From Hemerocallis citrina (taxonomy: Eukaryota > Streptophyta > Magnoliopsida > Asparagales > Asphodelaceae): 64,000 nucleotides of DNA. How positions within the stretch are numbered: the stretch's first letter is position 1; the number at the start of each line of letters is the position of its first letter. This document shows, in pieces, positions 32,940 to 43,703 of this stretch. Location: contig CM030368.1 in assembly GCA_017893485.1 (NCBI GenBank), forward strand, positions 105,903,549 to 105,967,548. The letters run 5' to 3'. Below the pieces are notes generated by a model, which was given only the letters and a program-made list of their open reading frames with translations, was not told the DNA's origin and did not search any database. The position numbers and the translations under genes were made by a program.

Positions 32940-34022
32940 TGTCGCTCTCTTCCCGAAATACTGGAGATCAGTCCCACTCCACCGAACATTCTGGGGCCTC
33001 AACACTGGAACTCCCCGTGAGTGTTGTTGCTCTCGTCCCGAAATACTTGAGATCAATCCCACTCCACCAAACATTCTGGGGCCTATTTCATCCCTCGTCT
33101 GGAAAACTTGGAAATATCTCACTCCTTGGATCATTCTGGAGCCCTCACTCATCCTTAAATTTCTTCGTGGGTATTAATCTCTTCCTCAGAATACTGGAGA
33201 TCAATCCCACTCCACAGAACATTCTGGGGCCTATATTATCCCACGTTCCGGAATACTGGGGAATATCTCACTACTTGGATCATTCTGGAGTCAATGTCCC
33301 ACTAACCTGCATGTGAATGTTGCTCTCGTCCCTGGAATAATGGAGATCAATCCCACTCCATCGAACATTCTGGGGCCTATTTCATCTCTCGTCTGGAATA
33401 CTGGGGAATATCTCACTCCTTGGATCATTCTGGAGCCCTCACTCATCCTTAAATTTCTTCATGGGTATTACTCTCGTCCTCAAAATACTGGATATCAGTC
33501 CCACTCCACAGAACATTCTACGGCATATTTCATCCCATGTTCCAGAATAGTGGGGAATATCTCACTCCTTGGATCATTCTGGAGTCAATGTCTCACTAAC
33601 CTACTTGTGAATGTTGCTCTCATCCTTGGAATACTGGAGATCAATCCCACTCCATAGAACATTCTGGGGCCTATTTCATCCCACGTTCCGGAATACTGGG
33701 GAATTTCTCGCTCCATGGATCATTCTGGAGCCAACGTCACACAATCTTCCCCATGAGCGTCGCTCTCGTCCCTGGAATACTGGAGACCAATTCCTACTCC
33801 ACAAATCATTTTGGGGCCTATTTCATCCCTCATCTGGAATACTAAGGAATGTCTCACTCCATGGATCATTCTGGAGCCAACCTCATAATACGAACTCCCC
33901 GTGAGTATCGCTTTCGTCCCGAAATACTGGAGATCAATCCCACTCCACAGATCATTCTGAGGCCTATTTCATCCCTCGTCTGGAATGCTGGGGAATATCT
34001 TACTCCGTGGATCATTCTGGAG
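32940..34022. repeat. Tandem array of about 147-bp units inside element C
   Basis: Units begin near 33033, 33181, 33328, 33475, 33620, 33768 and 33917, with spacings of 145-149, preceded by a partial unit at 32947. Each is two diverged halves of about 75 bp: one with 'gaatactggagatcaatccc' and 'GAACATTCTGGGGCC', the other with 'gaatactggggaatatctc' and 'GATCATTCTGGAGCC'. Units 33033 and 33328 share one tail (ccctcactcatcc) and 33181 and 33475 another (gtcaatgtc), i.e. a two-unit higher order. Frames open through it on both strands are repeat by-products. It lies between two copies of the polypurine tract. Confidence 0.9.
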
Positions 34023-34334
34023 CCTCCCTACTCACGATCATTCTTGCTTCATCATTTCTCCCTTCTAGTGCCCAAGTCATGTTCTCAGCATGCCTTCTAG
34101 CTCTCGGTTGCACTACTTGAGGGTCGGTGACCACTCCCTCCTTAGAATAAGGATAAGACTGAGATATGCAGCTCCAGCTCTCTCGTATGAGGTTCGCTTT
34201 GCTGCAATCCACCACAACTTTGGTTGCAAGGTTGCCTCCCTGACACCTTACTAGTATTCCAAAAGAATTTAATCCCTAATCAAAAGACAAAATGGTCCTG
34301 GATCCTCTATGCTAGTGATAGCATCGCAGTTCCC
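34023..34334 (-). other. Element C segment with a second polypurine tract copy
   Basis: Minus-strand copy ATTCTAAGGAGGGAGTGG at 34129-34146, as in the real tract. On the gene side it joins directly to the truncated RNase H region. A short open frame crosses it but I recognise no domain. Confidence 0.5.
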
Positions 34335-35569
34335 TACATCTCCTTCAGTTCCTGAAAACTTGCTTCACACTTGTCAGCCCATTCAAATTTCTTGTCCTTC
34401 CTGGTCAGGGCCGTGAGCGATACTGCAATCTTTGTATAATTTTGAATAAACTTCCTTAAGTATCCGGTTGAGCCCAAAATCTCCTAATCTCCTTCACCGT
34501 CCTTGGTTGTGGCCAATCCTTCACTCCCTCAATCTCCTGCGGATCAGTGGCCAAGAAAAGCAACTTCCGACTTCCATAACTTGCATTTGGATATCTTGGC
34601 ATACAACTTATGCTCCTGAAGCTTCCTCAAAACTGCTGTCATGTGCTTCGCGTGATCCTCCTTCGTCTGTGAATACACTAGAATGTCATCGATGAAGACC
34701 ACCCCGAACGAGTCGATAAACGGCCGTAGAATTCGGTTCATTAAGTCCACGAAGATTACTGGAGTGTTAGTCAATCCAAACGGCATCACTAGGAATTCAT
34801 AGGGCCAATGTCTAGTCCTAAAGGCTATCTAAGGTATGTCCTCCTCCTTTACACAGACCTGATGGTAAGCTGACAGTAGATCTATCTTTGAGAATACTGC
34901 TGCTGCCTGTAGTTGATCGAACAAGTCGTTGATCCTAGGAATTGGATATTTGTTTTGGACTGTGACTTTATTCAATTCCCGATAGTCAATACACATCCTT
35001 GATGACCCGTCCTTCTTGACCAGTAGTACCGGCGCTCCCCAAGGAGAGGCACTAGGCCTGATGAGTCCCTTCTGCAGAAATTCTTCTATTTGCTTCTTGA
35101 CTTCATTCTGTTCCACCGGTGCCATACGATATGGCGTCTTTGATACAAGTGCGCTGCCTGGCTGGATCACGATACTGAACTCCGCATCCTTTGGTGGGGG
35201 TAACCCTGGTAACTCCTCCGAAAATACGAGTGGAAAGTCTCGTACAATGGGTATCCCCTTGACTTCCTATAGCACCTTACTCCCGGCTGTAGCTGCCAAA
35301 ATCTTCCCGTTTTTCTTCTTCCCTTGAATCACAATTTCCAGTCTCTCGGGTATGGCTAAGGTCACATTCTTCTTCTTACAGTCAATGTGAACCTTGTGCT
35401 TGGACATCCTGTTGAATTCTCACCTCGACATTGAGGTCACCGCCGTTGACTCCTCTGCTTTGTTCCTTGACTCTTGCATCGTGGGCTCTCCTTTATCGAC
35501 GCCTAGCTGCATGCTTGCTTCGTGGACATCAGGCGACAGATTTGCCTCCTCGACATCCAGTTGAGTCAT
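34335..35569 (-). pseudogene. Element C gag start fused to RT remnant
   Basis: Minus strand. A gag start ('MTQLDVEEANLSPD') at 35569 runs about 50 codons, then joins the end of the protease region with nearly all of gag and protease missing. RT follows: '[19 protein letters not shown]', '[19 protein letters not shown]', '[19 protein letters not shown]', a stop at 34829, then '[19 protein letters not shown]' and an intact F-I-D-D-I-L-V-Y-S. The connection domain and the first part of RNase H end at 'FQELKEM' (34335). The rest of RNase H and all of integrase are gone. It could only move with proteins from a relative. Confidence 0.88.
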
Positions 35570-35749
35570 AAAAGTTAGTAAAAGAATAATTGCGGTGGGG
35601 TTAGGTCATACATAGGAAAAGTTCGTAAACAAAAGTTGCATAAGTACAACAATATTATTTACGACCATCCCACTATCAAAACTAACCCTGACTCTGGCTG
35701 GGTTATCCAAGTCTAATTTCCTGTTGTGTTAGGCTACAGTTTGAAGTAA

Positions 35750-35761
35750 GCTCTGATACGA
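35750..35761 (-). other. Primer binding site of element C
   Basis: Minus strand TCGTATCAGAGC, one base off the tRNA-Met site (TGGTATCAGAGC), four bases from the LTR end. Confidence 0.75.
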
Positions 35762-35765
35762 ACTC

Positions 35766-37468
35766 TGTAGCTCCCCGAATTCCTAACATAGGAACTCGTG
35801 ACACACTCCAGGATCTTTCTTCAAATGAGTCACAACATAACAAAAATCACAGAAAATTAAAAACTTTTATTACATCAAATTGTTATTACAATGTCCAATG
35901 ATTACAACAATTATAATTAATTGTTACAACAAGAATGTACAATAAAGTTTGGACAGTAACTTTCACTTGGATGCTTTTCCCTACTAGAGCTTTCCCGCGA
36001 TCCCAAGTCGGCAATCCTGCACTGATAACTATGGGCACGTCAGTCGTTTACAAGCTCTTATGGTCACATCTTTTACAAGTGTACAGATTCTCAGAACAGC
36101 ACATCATAATAACACAGTCATGGGGTAAAATCAGATTAAAATAGTAAACGGTGTCAGAACATTATGAAATTTGAGATTCTAGCTCCTGACACATGACGTG
36201 ACAACAGTTCCAAAAATAAGATGATTCTACTAAGTATATTTTCAGTTATGTCTCTTTGAATAACATCAAAAACAGAGCAATAACAGCAGCATTTCTATTT
36301 GCTAAAATAACTAGCTAAGTTTGCATGATTTTATTAACATAGCTACAGTGGTCCAAATCTCATGAAATTTGAAACATAGGTCTTAGATACAATCAACAAT
36401 GACAGACTAAAATTTCATATCATTCACATAAGCATGCATCAAGATACAAGTCATTCTTCTCACAACAGTAACAACAAAAACTGTTTCTTTCTATTCTGAC
36501 TAGCATGCAGGTTGGCATTTTATTTCAATAGCATAAAAAATCATAAAAATCTAGAAACATTACTGAAGGTGCACGACACATAAATGATCATGTAAAAATT
36601 TCAAGTTAATCCAAGCAGTGGTGTTCGAGTTATGAGCTACGGACTACAACAAAAATTCAGCTTTTTAACAGGATTTTCTGTTTTGGGTTTCTTAGCACAA
36701 AACGAATTATTTAAGTTCATTCAAGAGCATGCATGTCATTTTTCAGTCACTAAAACCACCATTCAACAATTAAAATAAAACAAAGAGATTAGAATCACCC
36801 ACCTTTGCTTGGAGTTTGATCTCCTTCTAGTTCCTTGCCTGTTGGTCTTCCTACTTGACTCCAACTTGAGCTCCTTGCTTCTCCTCCTTGTTTTGGCCTC
36901 CTCTGTTCTTCTCCTTGGCTTTTTCTTCTTCTTCTTACACCAAATCAGTAGCAAGAGTGTAGAGAGTGAGGCTTGGAGGTTTAGAAAAGTGTAGGAGTTG
37001 TAAATGAGAGGTGGAGTTGAGAGGGGGCTTTAAAACAAAAGAGAAGAGGGAGATGGAGGGGTTTGGCCAGATTCTAAGGCCATGGGGAATGGGGGAAACA
37101 TCTCATCATGCATGGGATTGGGATATGAGGGAGGTGGAGTGTGGGAGAGGAGAAAGACTCATCATGAGTCAAATATGTTCAAACAATAAAACCCTAACCC
37201 TAACTCTCTTTCCCTCCTTCTTTTCCCTCTCAAATCTTGGTCGGCCTAGGGCTTGTGCATGTGCACAAGTCTTTTTTTTATTGTTACATGCCATGGTACC
37301 CTATGTGTTGAGTTAAACTAGGGTTAACTCGGGTTTAATCGGGTCTAGTTGAAGCTTAAGAGTTAATTCCATACTAAAAGCTTCAAAAAGAAAAATAAAT
37401 GAATAACTATAGTATTTTAGTGCTTAACAAATCATACATATATTCATATGAAAATCCGGGTTGTTACA
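35766..37468 (-). repeat. 5' LTR of element C, internally deleted
   Basis: 1,703 bp on the minus strand, starting TGTAACAACCCGG at 37468 and ending GGGGAGCTACA at 35766. TTTTAAAGCCCCC near 37025-37037 (minus) replaces the TATA-plus-C-run of A and F. The leader codes a Lys/Arg-rich stretch (36954-36763) in both LTRs, probably just purine-rich leader. Donor-like AAAG|GTGGGT, GT at 36802-36801 (minus). Compared with the 3' LTR, 2.1 kb are missing at 36044. Confidence 0.87.
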
Positions 37469-38405
37469 ACTCTGATCGTGAAGACTTTGTCATTGGAAAA
37501 TAACACCGATCGACGAAACGAGCAGAAATACAAGAATTTTTAGCACAGAAATCAAAGACAATATTGGTAGGGAAAGAATGATTGTATACCCAGTTTGGAA
37601 TCAAAGAATGAAGATGAGTAGAAGAGATGGAAAAAATAAGAAATGAGGGAACTGGACGTGGATGAAGAGAAGCGAAAATGGTGGCATCACCTGAATTTGA
37701 AGAGAACATGGTAGGGAAAAAAATAACTAGTAGGATACTCAATATTGAATCAATAAATGAAGATGAATGCAAGCTCTGGAAAGCTATAGATGATGTAAGA
37801 ACTGAAATATGACAAAATAGCAAAATACCTATAATCGTGCCCTTGGCGGTCTCTACCTCCTCTGTAATCAGGTTATGAGCCTGACTACATTCTCCAGCAT
37901 GTCCTCCACTGGAAGCTGATCCTCCAGTTGGTGTGCCATTATTTCTCTGCGAGCAGTCCCGAACCCTGTGGTCACTTGCTCTGCATGCAAGGCAAAGACG
38001 GTTGGCTCCCCAGCAATCCTTCCGTATATGCCCAACCTTGTAGCAATAGTTACAAGTCGGGTCCCTCTTCGGAGTCGCCAGGGTCTGAACTGGCCTCCGT
38101 ATTGGTCAACCTGTAGACAGTGCGGCAGTAGGGCAATGTATCACCTGCTGAGTGACATTCCTCTTTCTACGGGTTGGTCCCTGAATCCTAGCTGAATCGA
38201 GCAAGGCAACATGGGTGTGAAGCTGGTACGCAAACAGGCTCAGTTGAGTGGATTCTGTGGCATCCTGGACCCTATCCTGATAAGCTCTCATCAGTTCATT
38301 GTGTTTCTGTTGTAACTCCATCATTCGTCGCATGGCTTGGAAAATGGCGACATTCTCTGATTGTCTAGCCCTGGGTGGAGAAGTTGAAGAGCCTTCACGA
38401 GCCAT
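37469..38405 (-). pseudogene. Element D gag and protease start
   Basis: ATG at 38405 ('MAREGSSTSPPRAR') opens a matrix-like region with a helical stretch ('IFQAMRRMMELQQKHNELM'). The capsid domain is missing. Two zinc knuckles of the C-x2-C-x4-H-x4-C type follow (about 38070-38025 and 37990-37945). A G-T-I-I-G sequence with G|GTATTTTG at 37829 matches the place of the candidate intron in A and B, but here about 270 bases of T-rich sequence stay open in frame up to a damaged protease motif ('VFDFCAKNSCISARFV', for V-L-F-D-S-G-A). A similar run ('FSSNSGDATIFAS') just before it suggests a small tandem duplication. Confidence 0.7.
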
Positions 38406-38539
38406 AATCTGAAATGCATATTCAAACAGGGTTAGTATCTGGATGGCAAGTTGGTTATTAATATTCATGAGATCAACGTGGTGTACATATTGTTGAGTTA
38501 ACGCCTAGCTAGACCCTCAACTAGTTAGGGCCTAACCTA

Positions 38540-38551
38540 GCTCTGATACCA
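38540..38551 (-). other. Primer binding site of element D
   Basis: Minus strand TGGTATCAGAGC, ten bases from the LTR end, the same spacing as in element B. Confidence 0.88.
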
Positions 38552-38561
38552 CTAAAAATCC

Positions 38562-41045
38562 TGTCACGCCCCACTTTCCTGAATATAATAAGATACGGGG
38601 TCATGACTGAGGCCCAGCAAATAATATATTCACATCATTCATAAGCTGTTATAATCAACTCAACAATATGAAAATAAATACAACCACGCAGGCAAACTTA
38701 TAATCACATAAACATGGATAAAATAAATAAATCATGGAGTAGTCCACAAATAACCAACATCCAGAGATAGATAAATTGCGGGACAAGATGTCCGGAATAC
38801 AAGGTTTGCAGTAAACAAATATAACTGAGAATAAAAACATAAAGCAAATAAAAGCATGGTGGAATCCATCTCCATTCTTCAGAACACCAGATCACTGATT
38901 GCTTCTGGCAATTCTTCTCCCACTCCTGTAAATTCATCATCTTAGTTGGGGAAGGAGAACACCCGTTAGAGCAAGTAATGGGCCGCAAGTAGTACAAGCA
39001 AGTAGTTAACAAGAACAGGAATATAGCAAGAATAGGAAATCATGTATACAGGAAAAAAAATCATATAATAAGGAATATAAACATGTAATCGAGCATCAGG
39101 TAACTTTTCTTATGAGCAGGAATCATGAAATTGATACTGAGCATGTAATATATAAATAGGAATCATGAACTAGTAAACAGGAATCATATAGCTTGAAAAC
39201 GGGACATGTAGCATGTAAACAGGAATATGCATGTGCTCAAGTGTGAATCTTAAGTTGATTCATTTAATCAGTTTAATCTAATGCATGCAATCCTGCATCC
39301 CATACCACAGCTTCGGGTGCATACAAGCATGTTAACATTTAGACTCTAGTGGTGAATTATATAGGATTAGGTACTCGGGAATCATGTACTCATGTAATGG
39401 AGTCTAGAGGTGTCCCCCGTAGAGGCTAGAGGTGGTCCCCTTCACCCATGACGTGGCACTTAGTTATATGTGCCACTTAGTTTCATATAACTTGTAATCA
39501 TGTGGTCATGTAATAGAATCTAGAGGTGGCCTCCGTAGAGGCTAGAGGTGGCCCCCGTCACCCATGACACGACACTTAGTTCTACGTGGCACTTAGTTCC
39601 ATGTAACTTGTAATCATGTATCATCATCATAGGAAATACTGGCCCCTTGCCAAGTGCAATCTCCTATATCGTCCACTACTAAGTTTTTCCCTTAATTTCT
39701 CGGCTTGTGATTCTTTTACAATAATTAAACATGATGCCACAGGAAAGCAAATCTGGTTTTGCCAAGAACACTAGAAACTAGACTTGTTGCCGGTTCCAGC
39801 ACATATTTACACAATACATTATGAATAAAATAGATAGGTCAACCAAACAGTTCTTGTTAGGTTTACTGTGCAGGCAGCAACTCAGCACGAGATTACACTA
39901 CGTGAAATTCACCTAGAAACTTTATTAAATTCTCACAAAAATTTATGTTTAACTCCTGAGACCATTCAACAACAGTGTCTATAGTTTTCAAGTTCAAATT
40001 CTTAAATAAATCTACTGATTGAATTATTAGAACATGACGATGTACAAACAAGCAGTGAATCTTGAGTTATGATAGTACCGTGGTGAAATTAGGATAACTT
40101 GCACCCGTAAGTTGGATTCCAAATCCGTCAAGTGTACTGAATTCCTAACACGGAAGTCTATGACTTCTATTTAGATGTCTCTAGCTAGTTTTAACTTATA
40201 TTGGGTCAAAATTTGGGTTCTCTGCTGGTCTAGTGTACGTACAGCATTCTAGAGTCAAGTCCACATCTATAAAGCGGTCAGAAAAACCCATTCAAAAATC
40301 TCCTTAAAATCATATTATGGCTCCTAATCAAGTATAGTAGTGTGCTGATAAATATTAGGTCTTAATTTACTCATTAACGTGACATTTTAAATTGTGAAAC
40401 ATGATGATATACTATAAGTGACAATCTGGAATGTGCAAACCTAACAGTATGAAAAACATGATATATCATTTTCTATAACTCTGAATCAAAATCCATTGAA
40501 TTTTCTGGAAACTAGATTCACAGAGCTACGACAATCATTTACAAAGTTTCAATCAATTTAAACTACAACTAGGTCAAAACCTGGCTACAAGTTCCAGCAG
40601 ACAACAGGACAGCAACTTGCCGGTTCCATTTAAAACGATTCTTACTTGCAAACATATAGTTTCAAATTTGTGTTGTGCAATGAATGTGGGGACAATGGAA
40701 ACTACGATCTTTTGACTGCAACGAATCATAGAGGCAAAAAATTTGATTCGACTAAACTAGATATGAAATATCACGAAGCATGAATCCTACAAAATGACGT
40801 ATTTCAACACGATGATCAAATTACTAAAGGCGGGGATTCAAATGAAATGCTTGTATGAAATGATAAAGATGTACAAGGTACCTGCCTTAGAAATGGCGAT
40901 GATTCCGATAATAATAAGAGAATAACGGGACGAGATACGTGCACCGTAACACGTGCAATACACGTGCACCGCAACCACAGCGAGCGACAACAACATGATG
41001 GCGCAGCAACAATAGCAACCACAGCAAGCGATAGAGTATGTTTTT
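38562..41045 (-). repeat. 5' LTR of element D, promoter part missing
   Basis: Minus-strand LTR ending at 38562. Shares with B, H and I the stem-loop near the end (38961-38985), the block around 39660-39730 and the leader end GGCAG|GTACCTTG near 40881. Short repeats differ from its relatives: 'gtctagaggtggcccccgt' copies at 39410-39560 and 'aggaatcatg' copies at 39110-39240. The U3 and TATA are lost where viral sequence begins (about 41045). Confidence 0.82.
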
Positions 41046-41420
41046 TTAACTGTAAATAGTCTTTACTTATAAGTATGCTTTCATTGTCTTTTGATAAGAA
41101 ACTTAGTCCTAGAATTAAATCTTCTTTTAGATTAAAAGGTATAACCCATGTACTTTCTTTAGGTAGTGTGTATTCTATACTTTCTCCACAATTGGTTTCA
41201 AATCTAATTTTACTGATTGGGGTTAAAAGATTATCATATACATATACTTGCCCATCCATTTGTTGGGCTCCCATAGGTTTTGAAGTTTTAACTATATATT
41301 CTATTGATACTATATCCCTATCAATAATTCCATTAGTACATCATGTATCTATTAAGGCTAAATACTTAATCGCATAGTTTTTTATTCTTACTATACATAT
41401 GACTTTTAATGACTTCAAAT
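41046..41420 (-). pseudogene. Pararetrovirus aspartic protease
   Basis: Minus strand. A retropepsin-like domain with the active-site aspartate at 41349-41347. The glycine codon after D-T is a stop (TGA, 41343-41341). The domain continues with an open frame to about 41075, then the last codons run into the LTR of element D, making a chance fusion frame to 40816. Confidence 0.68.
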
Positions 41421-43703
41421 TATCACTATTACAAATTTGAACTAATTCATTTCTTTGAGGATATGATTCTAATGGATGTACTATTACATTTTTTTTCCTT
41501 TATCCAATTTTTCTTCTATTAATTTTACCTTATTATATATGATTTTTTTGTGTATCTTCTAAAATTTCTATCATTTTTCTTAGTATTTTTAATTGATTTG
41601 TATGTATTAGAGTACGGGCTACTAAAGGGCTAAATGATATTTTATATCTTTGTTCTATACACTTCATACATCCTTCTCTATAACATTTAGAACATTTAGT
41701 TCTACTTTCTCAACTAGGATACCAATTACAGAAAAAGCAAGGTACATTATCCATTCCTGTATTAATTTTTCAATTGTGTTGGCAAGAATCTTGATTGGTA
41801 CTTTCTATGTTCATCATGTCTAAACCTTCAAGATCAGAGAAGTCTGGGATATTGTCTTCTAATGGGAAAATACTATCAATGAACCTATTGTTTCTATTTC
41901 TTCTAGCTTTGCTTCATGATTTTTATCTTCTATAGTTACTATAGAATAAATTAATTCAGTGTTTGATACAGTTTCGTCTATATTAATTAAGTCTTCATTA
42001 GTGCATTCTACTAAAGTACTACTTATATTATGCTTATTTATCCTTTTTGAGCATGTTCTACTCATATGTTCCGGACTACCACATGTATAACATTCAAGTT
42101 TATTTTATAAAGTCTATTAAGCTTAAATTTTCTAACATGCCGCTGGGGATCTAAATAGGGTTTTCTCCTATTAGACTTTCCTAAATAGTGTTCCTTTTTA
42201 CGATATTTTTGTTCCTTTAGATAGTTCTGATAATTTCTATGTTTTTTATCAATAATACCATAAGTCTTTGGAGTGTAAACTTCGATGCAAAATCCGTAAT
42301 CTTAGTGTTTTAATTGTTTTTGTATTTCAATTTTTGTACATGTTTTAAAAATATTGTGATGATATGTTATATTCTCTGTCCTATTGACCAGGGATTTGTT
42401 GGTTCTTCTTTAATACTTGGTTCATTTCTCCAACTTACTACTATTTCTAATGCTAAGGCACCGACAAGTTTTCTATAACGTTTATTACCTAATTCTTGAA
42501 GGCGTTGTCGGATATACAAGTATAATAAAAATAGTAATTTATGAAATTTTTAATATAATTCTATTATAATGGCTTAACTGTTCTAGACTTCTAATAGCGT
42601 CTTTTTGTACTCCTAAGTGTCCTGAATTATGGTTTTCTCCTGTTCCAAAGCTCTGAATTTTATTTACAAAGTTATATGGATTAGCTCCAAATGATAAAAG
42701 TATATTATAATCTGTCTAGTATGACTCCCACATAGCTCTAGTACTTTCTCCTAAATATGTTTCTAAATATGTATACATCTCTTGTGTTTGCATATCTTTA
42801 GCAGATCTATAATATTCCCCTATTAATGTAAATTTCCAAACATCTAAAACGTTCGTCCATGTTTGAGGATCATGAGCTGCTAAGTTAAGAATTTGAGGTT
42901 CTCCTTTTGTTTGAAATTTAATGGGTTGGTCTAAGGGTAATCTGTTACCCCTACTTATATACCTATTTTCTGGTTCTCTATATTCGGAGTAAGGAAGTCT
43001 GGGTGCATTTCCTGCAATATAAGTTTGAGATGGTAATGGTACAGTTCTATTAAAAGGAGAGGGTGAAGTAGCAGTACTAGTGTCTACTGTATCTGCTAAT
43101 TCCTTTTGATAGGATATATATGTAACTATTGTTTGTATATCTTCATCATCATATTCTATATATTTACCTATTCTTATATTTCTTTCTTGGTCATAATATA
43201 AATATTCATCTTCATTTATAGACTTATTTCTATAATGTGTTTCTTTTAATTCTTATAATTCATGTTTTGTTAATTCTATTATTAATCCTAGTTCTTTGGG
43301 ATAAAGGATTTTGTCTTCAGATAATTCTATATAAAATAATTCTGATTATAAATCTGTTTCTAAATCATCTATATTAGTACTGGCTTGTGGTGTACAATCT
43401 GTAAATCTTATGCTAGTACGGCCTTGCGTGTCTTATAAATTAATGATTCTTGTGGAACTATAGTCTTATTGCATTCTATGAATTTTTCTAAATTCCAATC
43501 TAAACCTGCAAGTCATTTAGAATTATATTCTAAAGGCTTAATCATTTTAATTCCTTTACTACAGAATAGTTATACTACTTCATCTATATGTACTTTATAT
43601 TTTATCTTAGAATTTGTACTGCATCTTCCTAAAATTGCTATATGTACTAACAAATTATCACCAGAATGAACCTCTTCATACCCTTTCGTCTGTATACCTA
43701 TAT
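41421..43703 (-). pseudogene. Pararetrovirus coat protein region with zinc knuckle and movement protein end
   Basis: Minus strand, 5' to 3': C-terminal part of the movement protein (43703 to about 43400), an acidic and Ser/Thr/Pro-rich linker (about 43330-43030), the coat protein core (about 42960-42330) with a conserved tryptophan-rich helix region and the 'YLGE..RAMWE' style block seen in caulimovirid coat proteins, a basic stretch, then a C-x2-C-x4-H-x4-C zinc knuckle (42099-42050). Below this an acidic region leads to a cysteine-rich segment (41760-41640) with several C-x2-C pairs, and then the protease. Many stops and frameshifts throughout. Confidence 0.65.

Larger units (their letters stand above)
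17326..37468 (-). mobile_element. Element C: internally deleted gypsy element, minus strand, host of element B
   Basis: Read on the minus strand: 5' LTR (37468-35766), primer site, short gag start, RT fragment, tandem array, polypurine tract, 3' LTR (32669-32502 continuing 20775-17326). Most of gag, protease, RNase H and integrase are absent. The 3' LTR lacks its last 240 bases at the junction with element A. The 5' LTR has an internal deletion of about 2.1 kb (between 36044 and 36045, against 17390-19505 in the other copy). The RT is close to that of element A. Insertion was into element D; base 37469 onward (ACTCT) would be one target-duplication copy and its partner is lost. Confidence 0.82.
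37469..41045 (-). mobile_element. Element D: fragment of a gypsy element, minus strand
   Basis: Minus strand: partial LTR (41045-38562), primer site, gag with internal deletion, start of protease. It is cut at 37469 by element C and at about 41045 by pararetrovirus sequence. LTR end (GGGGCGTGACA) and primer region resemble element B, so it is a sister family. Confidence 0.8.

Noticed and set aside
32922..34100. Several 75-125 codon frames on both strands across the array in C
   Set aside because: They follow the 147-bp repeat; 147 is a multiple of three, so a stop-free frame stays open from unit to unit.
36763..36954. Lys/Arg-rich small ORF present in both LTRs of C (also 20234-20425)
   Set aside because: A purine-rich leader read in one frame. 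Similar length in both copies only reflects shared ancestry; no start context or domain supports it.
40816..41274. Novel 152-codon protein
   Set aside because: A chance fusion: viral protease codons running over the breakpoint at 41045 into the LTR of element D.
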